In this document: positions 1-10,464 of the stretch, piece after piece | Layout: the number at the start of each line of letters is the position of its first letter | How positions within the stretch are numbered: the first letter of the stretch is position 1 | Source: Zelonia costaricensis | Taxonomy: Eukaryota > Euglenozoa > Kinetoplastea > Trypanosomatida > Trypanosomatidae | NCBI GenBank assembly: GCA_030849075.1 | Contig: JASAOO010003173.1 | Coordinates: forward strand, 1-26,624 | Direction: 5' to 3' | DNA length: 26,624 nucleotides | The notes under the pieces: model-generated | What the model saw: only the letters and a program-made list of their open reading frames with translations | Told to the model about the DNA's origin: nothing | Databases searched by the model: none | Position numbers and translations under genes: made by a program

Positions 1-727
1 GGGAGGGGTACAGTGGCAGTGTCGCTCAAGAACGCGTTGCGGGACGGCTTAAAGCTGAGAGAGTGTGGAGGAAACGAAAATGGCGGTGGAACGCGATCAC
101 ACAAAAACAGACACGCACACGCACACACCGGCGGAGCATGTTGCTGATGGCGTATGCTCAACTAAAGGGGGGAAAGGGAGGGGGGCAGGCAGCGGAACGG
201 CTACGAGCTGTGCGCCCACCGCTTCCACGTCAGTTGTAGAATCGAAGAGTGTTGGCGGCAGAGGCAGTGAGAGACATCTTTGTTTGACACACAACAATAG
301 GGGAGAAGGAAAAAAAAAGCGAGAAAACATGAGAATCACGCTAGCAGTATCGCGTATGGTTGGGGAGAAGGTGCGAGTATCGGGGAAACGGGAAAGAGGA
401 GTCCCGAGAGGTGCGATCTGGCATCGAGTCTCGTCCGTCGAGAGTTTCTTGTTGGTTTCATTCATTGACTTTCGACGTTTCGTTTTTTGTGGTTAGACGC
501 ACCTTGCGACGCGGAAGGGGGAGTGGGAGCTGCCTGCTCCTCGCCGTCTGACTCGAGTCACGTGGACGGACGCTCTAAGAGGACGAGCAGCGCAACAAGA
601 GAGAGAGAGACCGGAGAGGGCACGACGGACGGTGAACGCGACCGCCTTCCCGCTCGGTCACACACCCCTCTCCCACTTTCTCCGCGTGCCTGTGATGGGC
701 CGAACACAAACTCGAGTGAGCCGGTGC

Positions 728-742
728 GGGGGGGGGGGGGGG
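728..742. repeat. Poly-G run (G15)
   Basis: Fifteen consecutive G on the + strand, i.e. a C15 run in the predicted transcript strand. It is one of several such runs between genes. Confidence 0.95.
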
Positions 743-1584
743 CGTTGAGAAGGGGGAAAGGAGGAAGAAACTAGGAGAGAGAAAGACGCCAGGAATCAGT
801 GGTGCGGCTGCTGTCGCGGTTTCTCCTTTTTCTCTTTGTGCAGTAGCGAGCACCGCGCCCATACGGGCAGACACAAACACGAACCCAGGCACGTGTATCG
901 TGGGTAGTTTGTGAGCTAGGGTGCGAGGTCAAGGTGGCCTCAAGCTCGGCGCGACCGAGCCATCGACGCTGGGCAGGGTCCCAATGACGGCAACGGCAGC
1001 GCAGGGAGCTCGAGAGAAGGACGGCAGCGGGACGCAACAGCAGGTTTGGAGGAAGGGGGGGAGGGCTCAACATGTACGAGAGTGAGAGCGCGCAGGCAAG
1101 GAGTCAAGCCGTCGAATGGAGCCGACGCGGTCATGCGGGCAGTTGCGAAGACAGCGCACACGTGCAGACAGGCGTGCGTACGAGCGAAGAAAAACGGGGG
1201 AAGAGGCGACGCGCGCGCGTGCGCGGAGAGGAGAAAAAAAGAAAAGGTTGAAGAGAGGGAGAAAGAGTCGCTGGCAATTATCGTTCAAAGCGTTTTCCGT
1301 GTCCAATAACGAAGAAAAGAGAGACTGTGTGTGTGCGTGTGTGTACGACTTCCGCTGTTTCAGCTACATGGGTCGAGCCTCGCAGCGTGCCAAGCGAATC
1401 GTACCGAAAGAAGCTCGTCCTGCACACCTTTCCCGCATGACCTGTCACGTGCGAATGTACTTGAGCTGTGCACGCCGAGACACACGACGGGCGATTCGCT
1501 GTCGTTGATCATGAAAAAAGCGCCGTGAAGGCGCCGTACGATAACGTAGGGCAGCTTGAACGAGGGAGAACACGCAAACACATG

Positions 1585-1603
1585 CACACACACACACACA
1601 CAC
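1585..1603. repeat. CA microsatellite
   Basis: A 19-nt CA run followed by CTAGC, in the noncoding region downstream of copy 1. Confidence 0.95.
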
Positions 1604-2687
1604 TAGCACGCAGGGTCACAAAAGGCGGAAAAAGGGGGAGTCACCGAAAGAGTACCGCATGCACGCCACGTATCAGGCTCCAGACACGCATGTTCACACA
1701 CCGCAATGCCACTCCACCCTCCGCTGCCCTCAATCCCGCTCTGGTGAGAGGAGCACCGTGCGGAAGAGATGAGGTGCTTTCCCGTTTGTTATCAAGAAAG
1801 TGGGCGTGGCGGGCGAGTTGAAGCAGGACGATGAAGTGTGAAGACAACAGAACAGGCGACGACGGCAGAGCCCCCTGTCACCCGTTTTCGCGAAGGGCAA
1901 GAAAAATACGGAAAGGAGCACAAACACGAGCGGCGATGAAAAAGGGAGATGGAAGAGGGTCAAACAAACAAACAACTAAGAAGAAGAACGCTGTCAGCTG
2001 GGTGCTGCAGTCCAAACCCGGGGGGAGGAAGGTCGGCAATCACGAAACCAGCGCAGAGGGGGAAGGGGGGGAGGGGGCTGCGTGATGGAAGCGGGGGGTG
2101 GCGTGGGAGCGGGGGGGGGAGGCAGGGAAGGGGAGGCAAAGAGAGCTCGGCGGCATCTCGTTCTGTTTTTTTTTTTTTGAAAGGGGAAGTCGGGAGAGGG
2201 AAGCGATGACGCACACCCGAAACACACACGCACACATCGTACGAGTGAACGCGAGTGCGCAAGACGTCGTGAGACGCCACCGCGTGTTGATCGAGCTGGC
2301 CGCCCTTGCACCGTCTCCATCAGCGACACCATTTCGAGTAGGGAGGAAGAAAAAGAAGAACCCCACAGAGCAGCATCTACCTCCCGCTACAGCACGTTGT
2401 CCTGCGAGACAATCAGAGAAAAGCCCAAGAAATTTAAAAAAAAACGAACACAGAAAGTGTGCGCCGAAACTCACGTCGAGGAGAAAAAAAAAAGAGACCT
2501 AAACAAGACGAAGGCCAACACATGGCAAGAACAGAAACAGAGAAGAGCAGCCGGAGACGTCAAGGGTGGAAGGCGGGGGGCTGCCGCTGTGTGTTTGTGG
2601 GTGTACAATGACGCGAAACCTTGAACTCCTCCGTGCCAGATCATGAATACAAACATGAAAACAAAGTGGGAGCGCGCGCGGGACGGC

Positions 2688-2689
<2 letters not shown>

Positions 2690-2727
<38 letters not shown>
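2690..2727. repeat. (AC)19 microsatellite
   Basis: An uninterrupted AC dinucleotide run of 38 nt (GT on the sense strand) in the sequence downstream of copy 1. It is the longest uninterrupted dinucleotide tract in the window. Confidence 0.97.
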
Positions 2728-2729
<2 letters not shown>

Positions 2730-3022
2730 TGCGAGGAGAGAAGGGGACTGGCCATAAAGCGGGTGAAGGTGCCGTAAACAAGAAAGGGGAAACCGAGAAG
2801 AGCTCCGATAGCAACGCAGCGCAGCGAACGCAGATCGGGGAGCGCCGCGGAGGAAACGATCCGAAACAAAAAAAACACGAGCGCCAAAAAAAAAAAAGCA
2901 AAAGAAAAAGGACTCACTGCAGCAGCAACAACAACACACAGCGCGGTCTGGGGCACCTGGTGCGGAGAGGAACGGAATAGACGGGAAATAACCTTAAAAA
3001 AGGAAGGACGGATGCGAAAAAG

Positions 3023-3107
3023 TGCTGAATCTTTGTGCGCCGGTGGCACGCAGAAGGATGCGTGCCGCAGACACTAAGGCCGCGGCGTGCGCCCCGCTGA
3101 TTCAGCA
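3023..3107 (-). other. Potential structured RNA element in the copy 1 3' UTR
   Basis: A 9-bp inverted repeat (TGCTGAATC at 3023-3031, GATTCAGCA at 3099-3107) encloses a perfect 8-bp hairpin (GGCACGCA at 3045-3052, TGCGTGCC at 3059-3066, 6-nt loop). A competing local hairpin is possible between CCCGCT (3093-3098) and AGCGGG (3109-3114), using the same TGCTGAATC-pairing arm as its loop. In the sense (minus) direction the outer stem is soon followed by a T5 run at 3021-3016. The element lies about 330-415 nt past the stop of copy 1. I do not recognise it as a tRNA or a named snoRNA. Confidence 0.35.
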
Positions 3108-3436
3108 TAGCGGGTCTCTACAGGCGCCGCTCCGAGATCTTCTTGAGACGGTCAAGGTGCCATCCGTAGCTGCTGTTTTCTTTCTTTCCGTTTCTCTTGA
3201 GCACCACAACCACAGTATCAGTGTTCTTGATCACGCGTGCGACCTGCTCTGGAATGGACAAGCAACGAAGGCGCCACGATGCTCGAAAGGAGACTATGAC
3301 GAGAACTCGGTATGTGGCGTGGAAGGTGAGGAGCGACGAATGGAGAGCGAATGCCCACAAACCGTGATAGTCGCAAGCGCCGGGTGTGCAGCGTGGCTCC
3401 GTGTAGACAGAAAAGAAAAAACAGAGCGACCCGTTC

Positions 3437-5419
3437 TCACTCGCATGCAGCACACGGCTCCTCAGCAACCACCGCCTCCTCACGCAGCCGCGCACGCTCC
3501 TCCAGCGTCTTGATGCAGTACGACCGGTAGCGGAAGTGCACCACCACGTCCGTGATGAAGGCACTGCACGACAGGCCCAGCATCACCAGCAGCGGCATCA
3601 GCACGCAGCTCTTGCCGTAGCACATCTTGTCCGCGCGCGCCTGCTTCTCCGCCTGCACCGTGTACCACTCACCGTACAGGAACCGGTTGAACACGATGGA
3701 CGCCATCATCGTCGCCGTGAAGCAGAAGTTGTAGTGCTTCGCAGGGTCCTTCGCGAAGATCGTGCGGGACACAAGCAGAATTGCGCCAGCCAGAAAGCCG
3801 TTGCCGATGGCAGCAGTGACGTACGGCAGCGGCAGCACACTGGACGGCAGCACCAGGAACAGCACGATGCTGATGATGATCGAGCCCGTCGGGAAGAAGA
3901 GCGCCACCGTCAGCGGGATGCGGTCCTCCGGCTTGCGCTTCTGCGACCACACCTCGAAGTACGACATCAGCAGCCGGCCCACCGCACTGCCCACGCCGTT
4001 GAGCACCGTCAGCATCGCCGACAGCGACGCGTCAACCGGCGCGCTCTGCAGCGCGGCCAGAATGAAGGTCGCGTTGAAGATGATGATGAACTCCGCACCA
4101 CCGATCGTGAAGATCGTCCACCACAACGCCCACAGCTCGAGCGTCGTCAGGTTGTGGATGAAGGTGCCCTGGTACTGCGGCGCGAGGTAGTCAACCTCCG
4201 TCTCCACCGGTGCAGCACGCGGGGCTGCCACCACATTTGCGTCCGCCATGATCGCGTTGATGTCGGCAGCGCCACCCTTCTTTTCGTACTCGGCGCCCTG
4301 TGCCGCTTCGTTGGTGGCACCCTCGATGGCCGGTGTGCCGTTGCGCTGCACCGCCGCCGCGTCCGGTGCGTGTTCGTGGCTGTACACGCTCTCCTTCATC
4401 TCCCGCCACGCCGCGGAGGAGGAGGCGCCCTCGAGCTCAGGCGTGCTGATGGCCTCGGCTTCGTCAAACGGCTCACGGCGATGACTGTGAACCGGGTTGA
4501 GAACTGGAATGTAGCTGCTGTTCAGGAACGGGAACGGGGCCGCCACAATCAGGTACAGGATCGTCACGATCGACGTCACAATCGCGAAGGCGAGCTTCGG
4601 GGTCTTGCCCAGGTGCTCGTAGCTCACCACAGCGCTCTGCGTGGGCAGGAAGATGATCAGCGCAATCAGGATGAAGAAGCCCCACACGAAGCGGCGCAAC
4701 GGCGCCTCCTGACGCAGGTACTGCGCCTTGGTCGCGAGACGGCGCTCCTTCTCCTCCTCCGGCATGCGCTTCTCCTCGAACTGCGACAGGTGGTACTCGG
4801 GTAGGCGAAGGAACGCGATGCACAGCCCGCCAATCACGATGCACAAAGCGAACAGAAAGAAGAAGTGCTTCTCCGGGTCCGAGTTGAAGTAGCCGGCGTA
4901 CAGGCACGCCACCAGCGCGGAGCCGAGACCCGTGAAGGTCTTCAGCAGCGCCGTCACGGGACCGCGGTTCGTCGGGAAGTGCGATAGCACCGTGATGCAG
5001 CAGGAAAGATCGAACATCGTGCAGCCACACGCCATGAGAGCGTTGAAGACGCACAGGCGCACCACGTTGCCCTCGATCTTGCCCATGAAGCACAGCGCAA
5101 GCAGCAGCGTGCCCAGCGGGAAGTAGATCGTGCCCAGAATCGTGATGGGGATCGGACCAAGATAATCAAAGAGAAATGCGTAGGGCAGCACGCAGTACTG
5201 GAAGACGAGGCCCACGGTCACGATCGTGCTCAGATCGCGCTGCGAGAGATCGTAGCGGGTCTGCATCGTGGTGGACACGAGGTTCCAGGCGTAGCTGAAG
5301 GAGCACACGATGCAGCCGAAGGAGCCCAGCACGAGAATCGCAAAGCGCTTGTACTCGTTGATGGGCTTCTGCGGCCCGGTGGCCAGCCGAACCAGCTCAA
5401 CCTTCTCGTGTGTTTGCAT
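3437..5419 (-). CDS. Nodulin-like/MFS multi-pass transporter, array copy 1
   Basis: Encodes 660 residues. I assign it to the Nodulin-like (plant nodulin/MFS) transporter family; the substrate is unknown. Hydrophobic segments lie near residues 26-43, 64-84, 88-112, 119-147, 160-180, 184-205, 244-262 and 274-298, then about 425-455, 465-487, 503-525, 530-552, 562-580 and 604-627, so 12-14 membrane passes. Family-like motifs are LGSFGCIVCSFSYAWN (31-46) and SHFPTNRGPVTALLKTFTGL (146-165). A hydrophilic Ala/Glu-rich loop (about 306-405) separates the halves and ends in EVDYLAPQYQG. The tail carries ERARLREEA and ends CAACE. I chose the ATG at 5419 because copy 3 starts with the same MQTHE and because a splice acceptor lies between it and the ATG of the longer open frame at 5788. 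It is the most downstream copy in the array. Family assignment is firm; function is inferred. Confidence 0.93.
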   Translation of the reverse strand: MQTHEKVELVRLATGPQKPINEYKRFAILVLGSFGCIVCSFSYAWNLVSTTMQTRYDLSQRDLSTIVTVGLVFQYCVLPYAFLFDYLGPIPITILGTIYFPLGTLLLALCFMGKIEGNVVRLCVFNALMACGCTMFDLSCCITVLSHFPTNRGPVTALLKTFTGLGSALVACLYAGYFNSDPEKHFFFLFALCIVIGGLCIAFLRLPEYHLSQFEEKRMPEEEKERRLATKAQYLRQEAPLRRFVWGFFILIALIIFLPTQSAVVSYEHLGKTPKLAFAIVTSIVTILYLIVAAPFPFLNSSYIPVLNPVHSHRREPFDEAEAISTPELEGASSSAAWREMKESVYSHEHAPDAAAVQRNGTPAIEGATNEAAQGAEYEKKGGAADINAIMADANVVAAPRAAPVETEVDYLAPQYQGTFIHNLTTLELWALWWTIFTIGGAEFIIIFNATFILAALQSAPVDASLSAMLTVLNGVGSAVGRLLMSYFEVWSQKRKPEDRIPLTVALFFPTGSIIISIVLFLVLPSSVLPLPYVTAAIGNGFLAGAILLVSRTIFAKDPAKHYNFCFTATMMASIVFNRFLYGEWYTVQAEKQARADKMCYGKSCVLMPLLVMLGLSCSAFITDVVVHFRYRSYCIKTLEERARLREEAVVAEEPCAACE

Positions 5420-5547
5420 GGCTGCGATCGAGGGAAGAAGGGGAGGGGAAGGGGCGGGTGGGTCGCAGTCGAGTTCCGGGCGGGAGTAAGTAAGCACCGA
5501 GGGGACGGAAGCTCTGTGGTCGATTGAGGCTGAAGATGGGGTGTGTG

Positions 5548-5589
5548 CTTTGGAATGGGGAAGAGGGGGGGAGGCAGGAGAGAAGAAGA
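5548..5589 (-). promoter_or_regulatory. Predicted trans-splice acceptor and polypyrimidine tract for copy 1
   Basis: On the minus strand a nearly pure C/T tract (5589 down to 5557) is followed by the first AG at 5549-5548. Joining of the spliced leader there would leave a 5' UTR of about 128 nt before the ATG at 5419. This arrangement is the standard trypanosomatid signal for spliced-leader addition. The exact site is predicted, not observed. Confidence 0.5.
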
Positions 5590-7484
5590 TCGGCGAGCAG
5601 CGTTTTTCTTTTCTTTTCTTCGTCTGCGTGATGAGCGCCGGGCTGCGCGTCGCCGGCGTTTGCGTGAAGGATGCGATGAAAAGCAGGTGGAACAGAAGGG
5701 GCGAGGCGCACGAGAGAGGAGAGTTGGTGACGGTGCTGATCTGGTTGTAGATGTCCACGACTGAGACGCAATGAAAAGTGGGACGCAAAGACGGGGATAA
5801 TTGGTGGTGTGCAGCAGATGCGGGGCGTGGAGCTCATCCATGGCACACGCGCGCCCACTCGCCGGCCGGGCGTGAGGATCGCGTGCGGTGGGCTACGCAC
5901 ACACGCGCCCCAAACACGAAGTGCCTCCTTTTCTGTCGCTCTTAGTGACAGGACCGTAACCGAGTAAGAGGCAGGCGTGGGATTGAATCAGGAGGGACCG
6001 GGGGGGCAGATACTCGTCCCCTGGAAGAGGACCTCGGCCCCACTCAAAAGCCAATTCCCCGCCTTGATCGTCAGCACCTGTGGTCGAAGCTCCCTGTTCG
6101 GGTTTCGCACGCACTTCGACACAACCACACGGGGTCCCCTGCAGGGCTGATCATCGGCAGCGAAAGAGCCTCACGAAGGTCAAGATGTAGGCCGCGCATC
6201 CTCGCGCTGCTCTGCGCGTCGACGTCAGCGTGTATTCCAGCACTCCTCCGTGTCTTCTCCCCCCCCAGACACACACACATCACTCGCCGCACCTGCCCTT
6301 GATCGGGTACATGTCGCTTGCCTTCTCGGTTCCTGTGTGTTTTCTTTTTTTCTGTTTGCGTATAACAGACGCAAGAAGAGGCGCGTCACGCGTCCGATGG
6401 CAGTCGAGAAACGGAAGAAGAAAACAAAAAAGCGAAGCGTCCGCGTTCGGGGTGATCACGAGAGCGCCGTAAAGTGGAAGCTGGCCGCGCAGAAATCGTA
6501 CTCCACCGGAACACCACATTCAATCCCTCGTTGCCTCCACCTGGGGGGGTGGCGTGGGTAGAGAAGGGTGCGCTGGCGTCGCTGAAAGCCGAGTGGCTTC
6601 GCCCGAGCTCGTGCGCTTACCTAAATAGCCAGAGCAGCCTTCACGTGCGCCCTCAATGCGGTGGACAAGGTGCCCACTACGTAGCCACCCGTCCCCCCGC
6701 ACCTCTCTCATCACCTATCAGGGAGATCAGAAAAAAAAAAAGAAGACATCCACACCGGGCGCGCTCGCGCACAGACGGGGGGACACCCCCCACACACATA
6801 CACGAACACAGACACATACACGCGCATCGATGTCCGCGACTTGACAGAGGCCAGAGTGGTTCGCGCGCACATCCTGTGCCGACCCGAACATCGAACGCGT
6901 GAACTCTGCAGACGAAAACGAAACGTAAAAAAGTGGCGAAAAGGGGGGAAGCAAACGAACAAGTGACGGGAGACGAGCGCGAAGAGAAAAACAGAAGAAG
7001 TCGGCTGCATCAATCGCACGGGCGACTTCACCCAATGCACGGTACCAACACAGAGACGAGGTGGAGTGCGCGCACACGTGTACACACACGCATCTTTCAC
7101 CGACCAGACACAGGCGCACACACACACACACGCCTCGACTCCTGTTTTTTGCGGCCTGTGGTATGAAGGCACCCATAGGCACCCAGTGCGAAGGCGTGGC
7201 AAGGCGGTTGATGAGCCGGACATGAAAAAGGGAAGGCACAGTCGTATGTAAAGGGGAAAGAAGAATCCGACTGCTCCACCTCACCATTCGTTTCTTGTTG
7301 TTAGTTTGTGTTACTCAAACACGCAAGCACACATGTGCCAGATGCAGAGAACAGAGAGAAAAGGTGTGTAAGTGGAACACGACACGTGAAACACCAAAAC
7401 AAAGAGTGGACACCCTCTACACAGAGAAGGAGAGGAAACCAAAAAAGGGGTGGCGGGAAGATCTGGAAGACACAGTCGCACCTC

Positions 7485-7508
7485 ACACGCGCACACACGC
7501 GCGCGCGC
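7485..7508. repeat. Alternating purine-pyrimidine CA/CG tract
   Basis: A CACACGCGCACACACGCG-type tract ending in consecutive CG steps. Such alternation favours Z-DNA in vitro. No gene overlaps it. Confidence 0.8.
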
Positions 7509-7847
7509 AAGACATGCGCTTCTATGCGGTGCACAGTAGAACAAAATGCGCCATGAATGAGCCCCGCGGCGGGGCACGAGACTCCCACTAGATGTCCCAG
7601 CGCCACAAAAAAAAGTTGATAGCGTGACGTGTCTGCCCTGAGGTATGAAAAAGGGTGCGCGGCAGGAAGATCGAACCGGAGAGGGGAGCTGGTCGGCAAG
7701 AGACGGACGAACAGCACCGTGAGGAGCCAGCACTGAAATCAGGGTGCAGCGCCCCTCTCCCCCGATTCGCCACCCACTTCTCCGTCTACGAGACCATTCG
7801 TTTTGTTTTTGCCTTGGTGTTCGTGAAGCTTCTCTGTATTTGCATTC

Positions 7848-7865
7848 GTGTGTGTGTGTGTGTGT
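7848..7865. repeat. (GT)9 microsatellite
   Basis: A perfect 18-nt GT run. It has the opposite polarity to most dinucleotide tracts here, which are CA on the + strand. Confidence 0.95.
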
Positions 7866-10242
7866 CGCTGGCCAGCATTGAAAAAAGGGGGGAAACAATG
7901 ATGGTGACGTGAAGAAAAAGGAGCGGCTCACCACAGCGCATGTTTCTGCCGTATGCCGAATCACGCGTTCGAGAAAGCAGGCGCCAGCAAGAGCGCGGCT
8001 ACCCTTCTCTCGTGTTTCTTCAATTCTCTCAAAGCGAGCCAATGTGAAAGACGCCAGGGCGGGAGGCTCGACGGATACAAACGCGCACACACACAAACAC
8101 ACAGTGAGACACAGCGACTTGTAGTTATAAATTCTAGCACACGCTAGCTGAGGTGCACGATCAAAAAAAAAAAAAGAAGAAAGGAGGTGGTGAAAGCAAG
8201 GATGCGGTGCTCCAGGCACGGATGCACGAGAGAAACAAAAAACAGAATACACAAATCAGCGCGAAGGCGACTCGAGAGCCCCGGACACGAGGACCGAGGC
8301 GAGACGACGAGAGCAGGAGCAGGAGCAGCGGTGGGCTGCGGCGGCGGCGGCGCCCCTGGCGCGGACTCTCACGACGGACGCACTGGCGGCGTGGAGGGCG
8401 GAGGCAGGGAACAGAAGGGAAGCAGCACGTGACAAGAGCTCACAGATGCGCAAGCGCAAACGCGCGCTTGTGTTGCCGCGACTCGCTCCCTCGCTCTCTC
8501 ACACACCACAGCACAAAGTCGAGTCACGTGTGCTCGGCCTCGCACACAACGCGTTCCCGCCACGTGCCTCAGCCAACGACGACAGCGCAGCGGCCCGCCT
8601 GGCCACCGCGCCGTCCGCGGCACGCATTCGACGAGGGTTCTCCATTTGCCGACCTGCTCGGGCCCTCTCGCGCTCTGACGACACACGAATCAGAGGAAAA
8701 GAAAGCGCACCGCACTTCTACACGTGCAGGCCCCCACGCACCGCAGCAACCTCGGGGCAGACACGCAGAGCGCAGACGGTGCAGCTCAGAAACCAAATCA
8801 AGGCAACAATAAGAGTGACGGGCGGCACACGAAGAAGGGGAGGGGAAAGCGCAGTGCCGTGCAGCCAGGACCGCCGCCAGACGCAACGAACCACAAAGAC
8901 GAAGAAGAAGAGCAACGACCACCGCGCTCGGCGCAGGAAAGGAGCTAAAGCACGCACGCACACACAATCCTCTACAATAGCGCCGTTGTTATGATGAACC
9001 TACTGCCCACGCATTCGGCTCTTGTCTATTCAAGAGCGTGTGCTGATGCTGTCCATCAGAGCCCCCACCCCTCTCTTCCCTTCCGCCGCTTGCTCTTTCG
9101 TTGTGCGACACAGCGTGCATGGATACATACACGCACTCACCCACAGACACGCGCACCTCGCAGAAAAAGGAGCTGCTTGTCAACGCATGCGGGAAAGGTG
9201 AGTGCAGTTCATGGGGTATATACTGCCGGTGGGGGGAGGGGCGGGGCGGAGACTGCCTCGATATAAACAAAGCGGGAACAACGTGAGTGGGGAAGCGCAT
9301 TGCCGTGACATGGAGTACGCAGGACATATGCGACCTCACGCAGCGGGAGAGCGCGGAACGGCAGACAGTGCCGAACCGCACACGAATGAGCGAGGTACGA
9401 TAATAAACGTGGAAAGAAAAAAAAAGAAGCGAGACACCTCGGAGGTGGGAGACGGAACGCCAGCCCGACTCTGTGTATTGCGGGAAGTCTCGCCGTCGTC
9501 CTCACTTCGCCTCGCCGGCTGAGAGGAGCGTCAGCATCGGCACGCTTAACCAAACACACATAAAAAAGCAGGAAAAATGAAGCGGGCAATTCTTCTCTTT
9601 TCCTTCGTACTTTGCTGCGGCTTTCACCTCTGTCCAAGACGATCCGCATCACCCACACCGTGCCGTGAGGCCAATCCCCCTTCACCGCATCTGGAGTATC
9701 CGCAGCGGCGTCGCGTCACACGACGCGTCACACCGCGTCTACTTGCGTGAGGCAGCAGCAGCGGACGGGCAACCACGGAGGCACAAGTGCACACGCGCCG
9801 TACGTGAAGCTTTAATCCCACACATCACAGTGAAGGGGGGAAAGAAAAGGCGACGAGGAGTGCGCGACAGCGAGCACGACACGCACGCAGGCATAAAAGC
9901 GGGCACACCAAAACAACTCAACGAGCGAGGAAAGAGAAAAGAGCTGAGACGGTCGAAACCAATTTAAAAAAAAAAAGGAGAGAACGAAGAGCTGAGTGCG
10001 CCACAGCACGAGGCGCCAAAGGAGTCACGAAAAGCGACAGGCGGCTGGCGAGTGACGGAGCACTCGCGCCTCGCCCGCGTCTGACATCAGACACGGCGGG
10101 ATACGGCACTGTCGTGGCAGACGATCGGCGGAGAACATGACAGGAGGAAATGGTGCGAGCGCGCACTCATAACCGGCGGCGCGGCAAGCGAGACGAAATA
10201 CGGCGCCGACAGCAGCGGTTTACTCATCAGCCGCTCCGATGC

Positions 10243-10260
10243 GCACACACACACACACAC
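10243..10260. repeat. (CA)9 microsatellite
   Basis: A perfect CA run about 200 nt past the stop of copy 2 on the sense strand, so probably inside its 3' UTR. Confidence 0.95.
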
Positions 10261-10464
10261 GAGACACACTAGAACGAAATAGAAACAGAAGAGGAGAAGC
10301 GAAAAAAACAAAAGCGAGAGAGCTGGGAAAGAACGAGACTTTTTTTTTACGAATTGTCAGAAAACAATAACGAGATGGTGCACCAGCGACGCAACGAGTG
10401 CACACGCACACGTTGACACTGGTACGCACCGGCAGTGGGGCCGGACAGGGCACTCGGAGTCGCG

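Larger units (their letters stand above)
1..3436. other. Noncoding region downstream of copy 1
   Basis: No gene is supported. The + strand is purine-rich with GGGGAAG-type tracts (for example about 2040-2150), a T13 run (2166-2178), A-rich runs near 2420-2500 and 2885-2910, poly-G and CA tracts. The segment about 3020-3436 has more balanced composition and is probably the proximal 3' UTR of copy 1. The left edge does not reach another gene. Confidence 0.8.
5420..10464. other. Noncoding region between copies 1 and 2 (5.0 kb)
   Basis: Holds the predicted leader of copy 1 (5420-5547) and 3' sequence of copy 2. A block of complex sequence at about 5880-6240 includes the palindrome CCCTGCAGGG near 6136. 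The rest is CA/CG-rich and A/G-rich simple sequence. A small hairpin GCCCCG-CGG-CGGGGC lies at 7561-7575. Open frames here are long only because one strand is pyrimidine-rich. No RNA gene was recognised. Confidence 0.75.

Noticed and set aside
5420..5788. N-terminal extension of copy 1 to an upstream ATG at 5788
   Set aside because: The extension is low-complexity Ser/Pro/Arg sequence, contains the predicted splice acceptor, and is absent from copy 3, whose start matches the ATG at 5419.
5900..6150. Possible tRNA in a balanced-composition block
   Set aside because: No cloverleaf, A box or B box (GGTTCGAATCC-type) could be found.
7311..8252. Minus-strand open frame of 313 codons
   Set aside because: Low-complexity Cys/Ser/Phe/Val translation including microsatellite-encoded repeats; no domain and no codon bias like the transporter genes.
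8990..9050. C/D-snoRNA-like boxes (ATGATGA, then CTGA) on the + strand
   Set aside because: No convincing terminal stem, and it would be antisense to the polycistronic transcript. Such short boxes occur by chance.
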